Assembly (NCBI GenBank): GCA_946498095.1 | Contig: CAMMMX010000007.1 | Location: 1 to 64,000 of the forward strand | DNA: 64,000 bases | Source of the DNA: an uncultured Clostridia bacterium | Lineage (GTDB): Bacteria; Bacillota; Clostridia; Oscillospirales; Ruminococcaceae | Reading direction: 5' to 3' | In this document: one piece after another, positions 8,975 to 17,697 of the stretch | Layout of the letters: every line of letters begins with the position of its first letter | How positions within the stretch are numbered: the stretch's first letter is position 1 | The notes under the pieces: generated by a model | What the model was told of the DNA's origin: nothing | Database searches by the model: none | What the model saw: the letters and a program-made list of their open reading frames with translations, nothing else | Translations under genes and position numbers: made by a program

Positions 8975-9439
8975 TTACAATTCAATTCTCTGGTAGTCCT
9001 GATTCCCGATACAATCCTTAAGGTCCCGCATGATTCCTATCATGTATAAAAGCACCTCTGACGTAATCAGACAAAGGAGCTTGCCATGTTCTTTCGTGTG
9101 GTAAACGATTTTTATGCCGTCGCAGTTTTTTACCGCATTTTCCTGCTCCCTTTTTGCCTTTTCACTGGATAACAAATTTTTCATCACGGGCCAATCGTCC
9201 AAAAAAATTTGATTTCCCTGAGCAAGCAGGGAAGCGTATATATCTTTGTAATAACAAGCGGAAAGCCGATCAAGCGACATGACATAGATTTTTGCATTCC
9301 AGCATAGCTCCAAAGTCATGTTTTCTTTGTCAAGGATCATGGAAACGGTTTCATCCACTGGCCGATTGAAATAAAGAAGCCGAATGGAATGATAAGGGAT
9401 TTTCTGCTGGCGCTTCTTTTTTTTCCGAAAACCGAACAT
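8975..9439 (-). CDS. Small protein of unknown function between queA and tgt
   Basis: The product from the ATG at 9439 is about 154 residues; GAGGAGG lies about ten bases upstream, which favours this start over one 31 codons earlier. It opens with a very basic stretch (FGFRKKKKRQQK), followed by an alpha/beta-looking body without signal peptide or membrane segment. I do not recognise it. Its position between two queuosine genes on the same strand suggests co-transcription, but that says little about function. Confidence 0.55.
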   Translation of the reverse strand: MFGFRKKKKRQQKIPYHSIRLLYFNRPVDETVSMILDKENMTLELCWNAKIYVMSLDRLSACYYKDIYASLLAQGNQIFLDDWPVMKNLLSSEKAKREQENAVKNCDGIKIVYHTKEHGKLLCLITSEVLLYMIGIMRDLKDCIGNQDYQRIEL

Positions 9440-9550
9440 TTTGATATTCCTCCTCAGGACAGATTGGGATGGACGCGCATAATGATCCATACCGGCTTCT
9501 TTCCCATGAATTTCGGCTTGTTTTAAGTTCATTCTATCCGGGACTCAAAC

Positions 9551-10624
9551 TCAGATAATGAGCATGGCGTCTCCAAAACTGAAGAAACGGTATTGTTCCC
9601 GGACAGCCTCGCGGTAAGCGGCCATTGTGTTGTCATATCCAAGAAAGGCGCTGACTAGCATAATCAGGGTGCTTTCCGGCAGGTGAAAGTTTGTAATCAG
9701 CCCATCAAGCACCTTAAACGTGTAGCCGGGGTAGATGAAGATGTCCGTGTAACCTTCGCATGGCCTTATTTCCCCATAGAGAGTAGCGACGCTTTCCAAT
9801 GTACGGCAGCTGGTTGTTCCGACGGCAATCACTCTTCCGCCCCGTTCCTTCGTACGCCGGATTAAGTCCGCTGTTTCCGCGGGTAAGAAATAATGTTCAG
9901 AATGCATGTGATGTTCGGTAATATCCCGTGCTTTGACAGGGCGGAAAGTTCCAAGTCCGACATGAAGGGTGATAAACCCGATATCGACCTTCATTTTCTT
10001 CAGGCGCCCCATCAATTCATCTGTAAAATGCAGCCCGGCTGTCGGCGCGGCTGCGGAACCGACCGGTTTGGCGTAGATTGTTTGATAACGCTCCTTGTCC
10101 GTCAGCTTTTCGGTGATGTAAGGGGGAAGTGGCATTTGCCCGATCTGCTCTAGGACAGGGTAGATACTGCCTTCACATTCAAATTGTGCAATACGGTTGC
10201 CATCCTCCAGAACGTCGACGATAGTTGCCTGGAGCAGCCCGTCGCCGAAGATGAAACGCGCTCCCTTACGCGCCTTTTTTCCCGGCTTGACGAGAATTTC
10301 CCATTGCTTGTCTCCTTCTTGCTCCAGCAAAAGGAATTCGATTCCCGCGCCGGTGTCCGCCTTCTTTCCATAGAGACGGGCAGGCAGTACACGGGAATCG
10401 TTGACAATCAATGTGTCACCAGGTCGGAGAAAGTCGCATAAATTATAAAAGTGAGCGTGTGTGAGCGCACCGGTGCGACGATCGGCGCAGAGAAGACGGG
10501 AGTGATCGCGCGGCTCAATAGGCGTCTGGGCGATCAAATGAGGCGGCAGATCGTAAAAAAAGTCATGAGTGCTCATATGCGCGTTACCGGAGGCTTCCGG
10601 TTTGCTTGTCATTTGGGTATCCAA
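9551..10624 (-). CDS. queA: S-adenosylmethionine:tRNA ribosyltransferase-isomerase QueA
   Basis: QueA transfers the ribosyl moiety of SAM to preQ1-modified tRNA, making epoxyqueuosine. Characteristic segments are FFYDLPPHLIAQTPIEPRD, DTLIVNDSRVLPARLYG, GSAAAPTAGLHFTDEL, HVGLGTFRPVKARDI and TNFHLPESTLIMLVSAF. The TTG at 10624 is used here because an AAAGG site lies nine bases upstream; an ATG at 10612 and another at 10576, nearer the family consensus start, have no visible ribosome binding site. It is the first gene of a queA-unknown-tgt run, possibly ending with mntP. Confidence 0.94.
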   Translation of the reverse strand: MDTQMTSKPEASGNAHMSTHDFFYDLPPHLIAQTPIEPRDHSRLLCADRRTGALTHAHFYNLCDFLRPGDTLIVNDSRVLPARLYGKKADTGAGIEFLLLEQEGDKQWEILVKPGKKARKGARFIFGDGLLQATIVDVLEDGNRIAQFECEGSIYPVLEQIGQMPLPPYITEKLTDKERYQTIYAKPVGSAAAPTAGLHFTDELMGRLKKMKVDIGFITLHVGLGTFRPVKARDITEHHMHSEHYFLPAETADLIRRTKERGGRVIAVGTTSCRTLESVATLYGEIRPCEGYTDIFIYPGYTFKVLDGLITNFHLPESTLIMLVSAFLGYDNTMAAYREAVREQYRFFSFGDAMLII

Positions 10625-10677
10625 ATCGATTTCATCCTTTCAGGGCCTTTTTGACCGACAAATCATAGGCTGGGTAT

Positions 10678-10706
10678 TTGACAATCGATGCAAAGCATGA
10701 TATGAT
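10678..10706 (+). promoter_or_regulatory. Promoter of the lysine biosynthesis block
   Basis: TTGACA and TATGAT are separated by 17 bases. Transcription would begin near 10713, about 20 bases upstream of the lysine riboswitch aptamer. Confidence 0.8.
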
Positions 10707-10734
10707 AAGTACAAATCAAATCTATATCAATGAA

Positions 10735-10902
10735 CCGGGGTAGAGGTGCAATTTTAATGAGTACTTTGCAAGAGGATGCCAGTCCGTTTGCATTGGAAGG
10801 GAAAGGTAAAGTTGCCGAAGGGGATGTGTGGCAGGCATCCGCCTGACTTTGCGTCTGAATAAGCGTAAGGTTGTCATCATGTAGTTGATGGAGAGCTATC
10901 GG
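10735..10902 (+). promoter_or_regulatory. Lysine riboswitch (L box) aptamer
   Basis: The conserved core elements of the L box are present in order: GTAGAGGTGCA near 10740, an AGTA shortly after, AAGTTGCCGAAG near 10809, and the closing GGAGAGCTATC ending at 10900, whose CTATC can pair with the GGTAG at the 5' end. It lies upstream of asd, a standard L-box target. A terminator hairpin follows at 10973-10997, so lysine binding most likely stops transcription before asd. Confidence 0.9.
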
Positions 10903-10972
10903 CACATAGGTTCCCTTTTCATATGAAGGGGAGCCTATATAGGTGTCAATATTTCTATTATATTACATGAAC

Positions 10973-10997
10973 AACCAGTTTTCAACTGGTTTTTTTC
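10973..10997 (+). terminator. Riboswitch expression-platform terminator
   Basis: AACCAGTT and AACTGGTT form an 8-bp stem with a three-base loop followed by seven T. A second hairpin at 10906-10938 (ATAGG...CCTAT) lies between the aptamer and this terminator and may belong to the switching mechanism. Confidence 0.82.
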
Positions 10998-11059
10998 TTG
11001 TCCGGGAATTTCACATGAAGATCTCTGCCCATTCGGCGGGAAGGAAAGGTATGAAGATC

Positions 11060-12142
11060 ATGAAAAACAGTTATAAGGTAGCTATCATCGGGGCGACGGG
11101 GATGGTAGGACAGCGTTTCGCCAGCTTGCTGGAAAATCATCCGTGGTATCATGTGGTGGCGGTTGCGGCCTCGTCGCGCAGTGCGGGGAAGACGTACCGG
11201 GAGGCTGTAGGAACACGCTGGGCGATGCCTACGCAGATGCCTGCGCAGATGGCGGAACTTGTGGTTATGGATGCGACTGCCGATGCGGAAAAAATCGCTT
11301 CCATGGTCGATTTTGTGTTTTGCGCAGTTGATATGAAAAAGGATGAGATCAAGGCGCTGGAGGAGCGGTACGCCAAGCTCGAATGTCCGGTTATCTCTAA
11401 CAACTCCGCCCACCGTGCAACGCCCGATGTGCCTATGATTGTACCGGAAATCAACGCGGATCACGCTCGGGTGATCGAGGCGCAGCGGAAACGCTTGGGA
11501 ACGAAACGGGGCTTTATCGCCGTTAAGTCGAACTGCTCGCTGCAAAGCTATGTTCCGGCGATGCATCCGCTTATGGAGTTCGGTATTACCAAAGCGCTGG
11601 CCTGTACCTACCAGGCGATCTCAGGCGCAGGAAAAACTTTTGAAACTTGGCCGGAAATGGTGGACAATGTGATCCCCTTTATCGGTGGAGAAGAAGAAAA
11701 AAGCGAGCAGGAGCCGCTGAAAATTTGGGGGCAGCTTGAGGACGGAAAAATCATACCTGCCGATGGCCCGCAGATTACGACTCAGTGCATCCGTGTCCCG
11801 GTGTCTAACGGACATTTGGCGGCAGTCTTTGTTTCCTTCGATAAAAAGCCGTCCTTAGAGGAAATTAAGGAAAAGTGGAAGGAGTACCGCGGGGAGCCGC
11901 AGAAATTAAATCTTCCCAGTGCGCCGAAACAGTTCCTCAATTACTTTGAAGAGGACAATCGCCCGCAGACGAAGCTGGACCGTGAGCTGGAGAACGGTAT
12001 GGCTATCTCGATAGGACGTCTCCGTCCTGACAGTCAGTATGATTACAAGTTTGTCTGCCTGTCCCATAATACGCTGCGCGGCGCGGCGGGTGGCGCGGTG
12101 CTGATGGCGGAGTTGCTTACAGCGAAAGGCTATATGGATTAA
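11060..12142 (+). CDS. asd: Aspartate-semialdehyde dehydrogenase
   Basis: The 360-residue enzyme reduces aspartyl phosphate to aspartate semialdehyde, the branch point to lysine/diaminopimelate and threonine. The Rossmann motif IIGATGMVGQRF is at the N-terminus and the catalytic Cys lies in KSNCSLQSY. The segment AISGAGKTFETWPEM suggests the fungal/archaeal-type ASADH group rather than the E. coli type. The ATG at 11060 is chosen because AGGAAAGG lies ten bases upstream; an ATG at 11051 is too close to this site, and the longer open frame back to 10943 covers the riboswitch terminator. It is preceded by a lysine riboswitch. Confidence 0.93.
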   Translation: MKNSYKVAIIGATGMVGQRFASLLENHPWYHVVAVAASSRSAGKTYREAVGTRWAMPTQMPAQMAELVVMDATADAEKIASMVDFVFCAVDMKKDEIKALEERYAKLECPVISNNSAHRATPDVPMIVPEINADHARVIEAQRKRLGTKRGFIAVKSNCSLQSYVPAMHPLMEFGITKALACTYQAISGAGKTFETWPEMVDNVIPFIGGEEEKSEQEPLKIWGQLEDGKIIPADGPQITTQCIRVPVSNGHLAAVFVSFDKKPSLEEIKEKWKEYRGEPQKLNLPSAPKQFLNYFEEDNRPQTKLDRELENGMAISIGRLRPDSQYDYKFVCLSHNTLRGAAGGAVLMAELLTAKGYMD

Positions 12143-12314
12143 GAATGATTCTTCTTCAGAGGACTGGTTGCGGCTCGTGAAGAAGGCATATAGCCTCGGA
12201 TTCGGACGCTGCAGGGACAGAAAGTGGTAGTGGCCCGAATGTGTAGAAGGGGAATTTGAAAGAGAGCAGCTGAAACTTTTATCGTAACCTACCAACCTGT
12301 GCAAAGGAGACAAT

Positions 12315-13208
12315 ATGATGAAAAGAACATTGTTTACAGGTGCCGGCGTTGCAATTATTACCCCGATGCATCCAGATGGAAGCATCCATTTCGAGAAACT
12401 CGGCGAGCTGATTGAATTCCAAATTGCAAACGGAACCGACGCTATTATTATTTGCGGTACGACGGGAGAGTCGGCTGCCTTGACAATGGAGGAAGATCTT
12501 GCCTGCATTCGTTATGCCAAGGAGAAGGTTGCAGGACGGGTACCTGTTATCGCAGGAACCGGCAGCAACGATACCGCCGTCGCGGTGCAGATGTCCCAGA
12601 AGGCGGAAGAGATAGGTGTCGACGGGCTACTGAGCGTCACACCCTATTACAACAAGACATCCCAACAGGGGCTCCTCGCACATTATACCAAAATTGCCGA
12701 CGCTGTACATATCCCGATCATCCTTTACAATGTCCCATCCAGAACGGGGGTCAATATTGCGCCGGAGACTTGCCTTGCGTTGTCTAAGCATCCGAATATC
12801 GTGGCAATCAAGGAAGCGAGCGGGAATATCAGCCAGGTAGCGAAAATTCGTGCGTTGTGCGGTGATGCTCTGGACGTATATTCCGGCAATGACGACCAAA
12901 TTGTTCCCATCCTGTCGTTGGGCGGCAAGGGAGTTATTTCGGTGCTGTCCAATGTGATGCCGCAGGAGGCGCACGACATCGTGGCGCTGTATTTGGCGGG
13001 AAAGGTACAGGAAAGCATGCAGTTGCAGCTACGCTTGCTTGCCATGTGTGACGCTTTGTTCTGCGATGTCAATCCAATTCCAGTGAAGGAAGCTATGAAC
13101 CAAATGGGGTTGGCAGTCGGCGAGTGCCGTCTGCCGCTTATCGGAACCAGTGAACAAAACCGTACGCGCATACATGATGCGCTGTATAGATTTGGCCTAT
13201 TCAAATAA
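12315..13208 (+). CDS. dapA: 4-hydroxy-tetrahydrodipicolinate synthase
   Basis: DapA condenses aspartate semialdehyde with pyruvate at the first committed step to diaminopimelate and lysine. The 297-residue product shows the family motifs GTTGESAAL, TPYYNKTSQQG with the catalytic Tyr, YNVPSRTG, and the Schiff-base Lys in VAIKEASGN. AAAGGAG lies five bases before the ATG. A 172-base spacer without a gene separates it from asd; it is probably still in the same lysine-controlled transcript. Confidence 0.96.
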   Translation: MMKRTLFTGAGVAIITPMHPDGSIHFEKLGELIEFQIANGTDAIIICGTTGESAALTMEEDLACIRYAKEKVAGRVPVIAGTGSNDTAVAVQMSQKAEEIGVDGLLSVTPYYNKTSQQGLLAHYTKIADAVHIPIILYNVPSRTGVNIAPETCLALSKHPNIVAIKEASGNISQVAKIRALCGDALDVYSGNDDQIVPILSLGGKGVISVLSNVMPQEAHDIVALYLAGKVQESMQLQLRLLAMCDALFCDVNPIPVKEAMNQMGLAVGECRLPLIGTSEQNRTRIHDALYRFGLFK

Positions 13209-13223
13209 GAGCCAGGGGTAAAA

Positions 13224-14000
13224 ATGATGGAAATGAAAAATGATATTTTCCGAATCATCCTATGTGGATGCAATGGTAAGATGGGGAAAGTAATCGAGGA
13301 ATGTGTACGAGAGCGGGAGGATTGCCGAATCGTTGCGGGGATCGACTTAAATGCGCATGCGACGAGCGATTATCCTGTCTACAGCCATCCCGGCGACGTG
13401 GAGGTTCAGGGGGACGTTATTATCGATTTCTCCCATCCTTCCTGCCTGACGTCCCTGCTCGATTATGCGGTGCAGACACATACGCCGATCGTTGTAGCAA
13501 CAACAGGCTATACAGTTGAGCAAGTCGAGCAGATTAAACAGGCGGCGGAAAAAACGGCGGTCTTTTTTTCCTTCAATATGTCACTGGGGATCAACTTGTT
13601 GACAGGTCTGGCGAAGAAGGCCGCCGCGGTTCTGGGCGGACAGTTTGATATTGAAATTGTTGAAAAGCACCATAACCAGAAGGTGGACGCTCCTAGCGGC
13701 ACAGCTATCATGCTGGCACAGGCGATCAATGAAACGCTGGGAAACCAGTACAGCTATAATTACGATCGGCATTCCCAGCGCAAAAAGCGTGACAAATACG
13801 AGATAGGAATGCATTCCATACGCGGCGGGACGATCGTGGGCGAGCATGACGTCATTTTTGCCGGAAAGGATGAGATTATCACCCTCTCCCACCAGGCGAT
13901 GTCCAAAACCGTGTTTGCTGTTGGGGCGGTCAATGCCGCGGTGTTCCTCAGCGGAAAACCGGCCGGCCTGTACGATATGAGCAGTCTGCTTGCGGACTAA
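13224..14000 (+). CDS. dapB: 4-hydroxy-tetrahydrodipicolinate reductase
   Basis: DapB reduces the dapA product to tetrahydrodipicolinate using NAD(P)H. The 258-residue product has the N-terminal nucleotide-binding motif GCNGKMGKVIEE, the VVATTGY segment, and the family signature EKHHNQKVDAPSGTA containing the catalytic His and the substrate-binding Lys. It follows dapA by 15 bases and has AGGGG just upstream of its ATG. Confidence 0.96.
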   Translation: MMEMKNDIFRIILCGCNGKMGKVIEECVREREDCRIVAGIDLNAHATSDYPVYSHPGDVEVQGDVIIDFSHPSCLTSLLDYAVQTHTPIVVATTGYTVEQVEQIKQAAEKTAVFFSFNMSLGINLLTGLAKKAAAVLGGQFDIEIVEKHHNQKVDAPSGTAIMLAQAINETLGNQYSYNYDRHSQRKKRDKYEIGMHSIRGGTIVGEHDVIFAGKDEIITLSHQAMSKTVFAVGAVNAAVFLSGKPAGLYDMSSLLAD

Positions 14001-14028
14001 GCATTCATGAGGAGCGAAAAAAATTGGT

Positions 14029-15261
14029 ATGAAAAAGGGAAGGTTTACGGGACGGGTGTTGTCGTTCCTGGTAACGGCAATGGCCTTGTTGTCGGCCAGC
14101 TGTGGGAACCCGGCGGATCCGTCGTCCAGTGAAGAAAGCGGGCTACCGGTACAGGGAGAGGTAACTTCTCCTAGCTCTAGTGAGGCGGAGGTCATACCCG
14201 ATCCGGTTACAGTGACATTGCTGGGGGCAGGGGATAACCTCATTCACAATGGAATTTACCTGCAAGCACAGCAGCGCGCCAGTGGACAGGGGTTTGATTT
14301 TGAAATGCCTTATTCAGATGTGGCGCCAGTTATATCGTCGGCCGATTTGGCGGTGCTCAACCAGGAGACTGTGCTAGCGTCTGAGAAGTTCGCGTTATCC
14401 AGTTATCCATGCTTTAACTCACCGGTGGAACTTGGCGTCCATATGCGGGAAATTGGATTTGATGTCTTTAACCATGCCAATAATCATATTTTAGATCAGG
14501 GTGTAGCGGGAATAGAAGCCACACTGGATTTTTGGAATACGCAGCCAGTGACGGCGGTCTGCGGCGCTTACCGAAGCGAGGAGGATCTGCATACTATGCG
14601 GCTCCTCAGCCGGGATGGGGTGACATTCTCTTTTCTTGGCTTTACGGAGCATATGAACGGACTGAAAATGCCACAAGACTCCCCGTACCGTGTCGTATTA
14701 ACGAGTGAGACGGAGGAAATGAAACGGCTCATTGAAGAGGCCGATCAGGTTAGCGATGTGGTTGTCGTGTCCGTGCATTGGGGCGTGGAAGGCTCCCATA
14801 CCGTTACGCAGGCACAGAAAGATCTTGCGCAAAACATGGTGGACTGGGGAGCGGACATCATTCTAGGGACCCATCCGCATGTTATTCAGCCTGCGGAGTA
14901 TCTGACTCGGTCTGATGGCAGCCGCGGCTTTGTCATCTATTCTATGGGGAACTTCATCTCCGCGCAAAACACAGCTAGAACCATGGTGGGCGCGATGGCA
15001 AGGCTGCAGATTACCAAAACCTATGGTGAAAACAATACGTCTTCAGTGGAAATTACTGATGCGGAGATGATTCCAACAGTGACCCATTACGATGCCGGGT
15101 ATGGCAACATCCGGGTCTACCTGCTTGAACATTATACACAGGATTTGGCATCGAAGCACGGCGTACGCAGCTTTGATAGCAGCTTTTCGTACGATTATGT
15201 ACATCAGCTTTTACAGGATATTTATGCACCGGACTTTTATAAGGAGGAGACAAATGTATGA
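14029..15261 (+). CDS. CapA-family lipoprotein (metallophosphatase-like)
   Basis: The 410-residue product begins with a lipoprotein signal whose lipobox is LLSASC (Cys near residue 25), then a Ser/Glu-rich linker, then a PGA_cap/CapA domain. Family motifs are GAGDNLIHNGI, NHANNHILDQG, VSVHWGVEGSHTVT, GTHPHVIQPAEY and SMGNFISAQ. Such proteins are surface-attached and related to calcineurin-like phosphatases; capsule synthesis has been shown only for some of them. It follows dapB by 28 bases and overlaps the next start by four bases, so it is probably co-transcribed with dapB. Confidence 0.82.
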   Translation: MKKGRFTGRVLSFLVTAMALLSASCGNPADPSSSEESGLPVQGEVTSPSSSEAEVIPDPVTVTLLGAGDNLIHNGIYLQAQQRASGQGFDFEMPYSDVAPVISSADLAVLNQETVLASEKFALSSYPCFNSPVELGVHMREIGFDVFNHANNHILDQGVAGIEATLDFWNTQPVTAVCGAYRSEEDLHTMRLLSRDGVTFSFLGFTEHMNGLKMPQDSPYRVVLTSETEEMKRLIEEADQVSDVVVVSVHWGVEGSHTVTQAQKDLAQNMVDWGADIILGTHPHVIQPAEYLTRSDGSRGFVIYSMGNFISAQNTARTMVGAMARLQITKTYGENNTSSVEITDAEMIPTVTHYDAGYGNIRVYLLEHYTQDLASKHGVRSFDSSFSYDYVHQLLQDIYAPDFYKEETNV

Positions 15262-16265
15262 AACCTATCGAACGTGTGATGAAAACATTGCAGTCCGCCC
15301 CGGTGGATCGTAAGCCGAACTTATGCATCATTATGACCTTTGCTTCCACTTACTGCGGGGTTCCTTACAGCAAGTATGTCAGTGACTATAAAACGTTGGT
15401 GGACTGTTCGCTGAAGGTCTGCGAGGATTTTGGTATTGACCTTCTGTGCGCGATTTCCGATCCTATGCGGGAAGCAGCCGGATTTGGTGTTGACGTCGCG
15501 GTACAAGGCAATGAGGTGCCGTACGCACGTAATATCCTGCTGAAGGAGTTATCCGATGTTGCTAAATTGTCGGTGCACAAGCCGGAAGAGTGCGAGCGCA
15601 TGTTTGACCGTGTGATGGCAGTACAGTATTTTAAGGAAAAAGCGGGCGAGGACTATCCGATTTGCGGGTGGGTGGAAGGCCCAGTTGCCGAGGCGTGCGA
15701 TCTTCGTAACATCAATAACTTTATGATGGACTTTTATGAAGAGGATGATGCGGTGACGCAGCTTTTGGAAATCTGCACCGAGCAGGCGATCCTGTTCGCA
15801 CAGTCGCAGGTGCGGGAAGGCGCCCAAATGATCGGGGTAGGGGATGCAGCGGCGTCCTTGATTGGGCCAGCGTTGTACAAACAGTTTGCGTTCCCATACG
15901 AGAAACGCTTAATAGACGCCATCCACGGCATGGGGGCAAAGGTAAAACTGCATATTTGCGGGAATATCAACCCGCTCCTTGAGGATATCGCACAGCTTGG
16001 CGCCGATATTGTGGACTGTGACTGGATGGTCGATTTCAAGAAAGCTGTGGAGTTGTTTGGATCGAAGACCGCGGCTTGTGGTAATTTTGATCCGGTACAG
16101 ATTCTGTTGGAAGGCGATGTGTCTGTTGTCGACAAAGCAGTGCGCGACTGTATAGCGGTATCCAACCCGAATACATTGATTGCCGCTGGTTGCGAGGTAC
16201 CTACTTATACGCCTCATGACAATCTGAGACAGGTTACTAAGACGTTGTCTTCACTGGCACAGTAG
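15258..16265 (+). CDS. Uroporphyrinogen decarboxylase-superfamily protein (methyltransferase-like)
   Basis: The 335-residue TIM-barrel protein belongs to the UroD superfamily, which includes MtaA/MtbA-type corrinoid methyltransferases. A likely zinc-site sequence HICGN lies near residue 234 and a C-terminal Cys lies in AAGCEVPTYTPHDN; HxCG plus a distal Cys is typical of the methyltransferase branch. No heme-biosynthesis genes are nearby, so heme synthesis is unlikely. Its ATG overlaps the CapA stop by four bases. The actual methyl donor cannot be told from the sequence. Confidence 0.75.
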   Translation: MKPIERVMKTLQSAPVDRKPNLCIIMTFASTYCGVPYSKYVSDYKTLVDCSLKVCEDFGIDLLCAISDPMREAAGFGVDVAVQGNEVPYARNILLKELSDVAKLSVHKPEECERMFDRVMAVQYFKEKAGEDYPICGWVEGPVAEACDLRNINNFMMDFYEEDDAVTQLLEICTEQAILFAQSQVREGAQMIGVGDAAASLIGPALYKQFAFPYEKRLIDAIHGMGAKVKLHICGNINPLLEDIAQLGADIVDCDWMVDFKKAVELFGSKTAACGNFDPVQILLEGDVSVVDKAVRDCIAVSNPNTLIAAGCEVPTYTPHDNLRQVTKTLSSLAQ

Positions 16266-16314
16266 CAGTGTACAAAATAATAGCCGATATTGTACAGGAA
16301 GGGGCTCAAGCGCT

Positions 16315-16785
16315 ATGAGGGATCAGGCAATCACCAGCATCCGGTATTTGGAAGATGTGTCCATTGTGACGTTTCAGAAAGTACCGGCGGAAAGCGATTT
16401 TTTGTCTTACATATTTGAGCGGGTCGCATCGCTCGGTATCTGTGTGGATATGATATCGCAGTCTACGCCCAAAAGTGACTTTGTCAGTTTGTCGTTTACC
16501 ACAGAAGGAGACAGCATTGGTGAACTGCTGACCGAGTTTGCGAGCGTTACTTCCCGTTATCCTTCGGTGCGGCCGTTGATTAATAGCGGGAATGTCAAGA
16601 TCAATGTTTTCGGGGAGAACATGCGCGAGACTATCGGCGTGGCGGCAAGGACTTTCCAGGCTGTCAAGCGCAGCGGAGGTCAGGTGCTGTTGGTAACGAC
16701 GGGGGATTTGGAAATCGCCATTTTGGTATCGCAAGGGGATTTCCCAGCGGCGTATGAGGAATTGAAAAAAGAATTTGGGCTATAA
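16315..16785 (+). CDS. ACT-domain protein resembling aspartokinase regulatory domains
   Basis: The 156-residue product seems to be two ACT-like domains without a catalytic part. The first half has SIRYLEDVSIVTFQKVPAES followed by GICVDMISQSTPKSD, which closely resembles the ligand-binding ACT domains of aspartokinase, and the second half has VNVFGENMR-like spacing (KINVFGENMRETIGVAARTF). ACT domains bind amino acids. Position behind asd-dapA-dapB makes lysine or threonine sensing plausible, but this is inference. Confidence 0.7.
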   Translation: MRDQAITSIRYLEDVSIVTFQKVPAESDFLSYIFERVASLGICVDMISQSTPKSDFVSLSFTTEGDSIGELLTEFASVTSRYPSVRPLINSGNVKINVFGENMRETIGVAARTFQAVKRSGGQVLLVTTGDLEIAILVSQGDFPAAYEELKKEFGL

Positions 16786-16796
16786 GGAGACACCTG

Positions 16797-16827
16797 TCCG
16801 GGCGGTTACAGAGTAGTACCGCCCGGA
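16797..16827 (+). terminator. Hairpin after the ACT-domain gene
   Basis: TCCGGGCGGT and ACCGCCCGGA form a 10-bp stem. The T-run after it is weak, so it may be a pause or processing site rather than a full terminator. Confidence 0.5.
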
Positions 16828-16858
16828 TTATCTGTTTCCGAGATAACGGAGGATTTTC

Positions 16859-17518
16859 ATGTACAAGGGATGTATATTTGATCTGGATGGTACGCTTATC
16901 AATTCGCTTGACGATCTGGCGGATAGTACGAACGCAGCGCTGCGCCAATTCGGCTTCCCTGAGCACCGCAGTGACGCTTACCGTCACTTTGTCGGGGACG
17001 GTGTCATGCGGCTGATTGAACGTGCGGTGCCTGCGGGGACGGACGCGGATACCGTGGCGGCGGTTAAGCGGCAGTTTGACTATCATTACGATCAATCATA
17101 CTTAAATAAAACTCGTCCTTATGATGGAATTTTGCAGCTTCTGGAGCAGCTGCGTGTCGATGGTGTCCGATTGGCGGTGGTGTCCAATAAGCCGGACACA
17201 TTTGTTGGAAAAATTGTCCGCGAGTTATTCCCGGTAGGCACATTTGACTTTATCACCGGCAAACGTCCCGGTATCGAGACCAAGCCGAATCCACAGCTCG
17301 TTTTCCTGTGTATGGATGAGCTTGGCTTGTCCGGGGCGGACTGCGTCTATATTGGAGATAGTGACGTTGACGTGCGGACAGCAGCCAACGCGTCGCTGCC
17401 CTGTATCGGTGTCGCGTGGGGGTTCCGGGGGAAGGAAGAATTGAGAGTTGCTGGCTGTACGGAGGTGGTGGAGGACTGCGCCGGGCTGTATGAGGCGATC
17501 AGGAGCGGCGGACGGTGA
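16859..17518 (+). CDS. HAD-superfamily phosphatase, phosphoglycolate-phosphatase-like
   Basis: The 219-residue product has all HAD motifs: the nucleophile in IFDLDGTLINS, motif II in VVSNKPD, the motif III Lys in RPGIETKPNP, and motif IV in YIGDSDVDVRTA. A helical cap between residues 15 and 85 makes it a subfamily IA enzyme of the Gph/PGP kind. Phosphoglycolate phosphatase is the usual database name; the true substrate may differ. It is the last gene of the run begun at asd and is followed by a hairpin. Confidence 0.8.
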   Translation: MYKGCIFDLDGTLINSLDDLADSTNAALRQFGFPEHRSDAYRHFVGDGVMRLIERAVPAGTDADTVAAVKRQFDYHYDQSYLNKTRPYDGILQLLEQLRVDGVRLAVVSNKPDTFVGKIVRELFPVGTFDFITGKRPGIETKPNPQLVFLCMDELGLSGADCVYIGDSDVDVRTAANASLPCIGVAWGFRGKEELRVAGCTEVVEDCAGLYEAIRSGGR

Positions 17519-17570
17519 TACAGTCTCCTCTGAGGGGGGAGAATTCTTAGTCGGTCAACGGCGAAGTTAA

Positions 17571-17607
17571 AGGGCTTGCCGCCTGCATTCCACAGACAGC
17601 AAGCCCT
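17571..17607 (+). terminator. Rho-independent-type hairpin
   Basis: AGGGCTTGC and GCAAGCCCT pair across an 19-base loop downstream of the HAD gene. The T-run is poor on the plus strand (TTGCGG). Confidence 0.5.
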
Positions 17608-17697
17608 TGCGGCTGCGTGCTTTTGTTACCTTAGAATTCATTTATAGGAAGTAATCAGGGTGCTTCCGTGATATTTAACAACCAGGCTCCGTGGCCT

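Noticed and set aside
10663..10905. 80-codon minus-strand gene
   Set aside because: It lies antisense over the promoter and lysine riboswitch and has no ribosome binding site.
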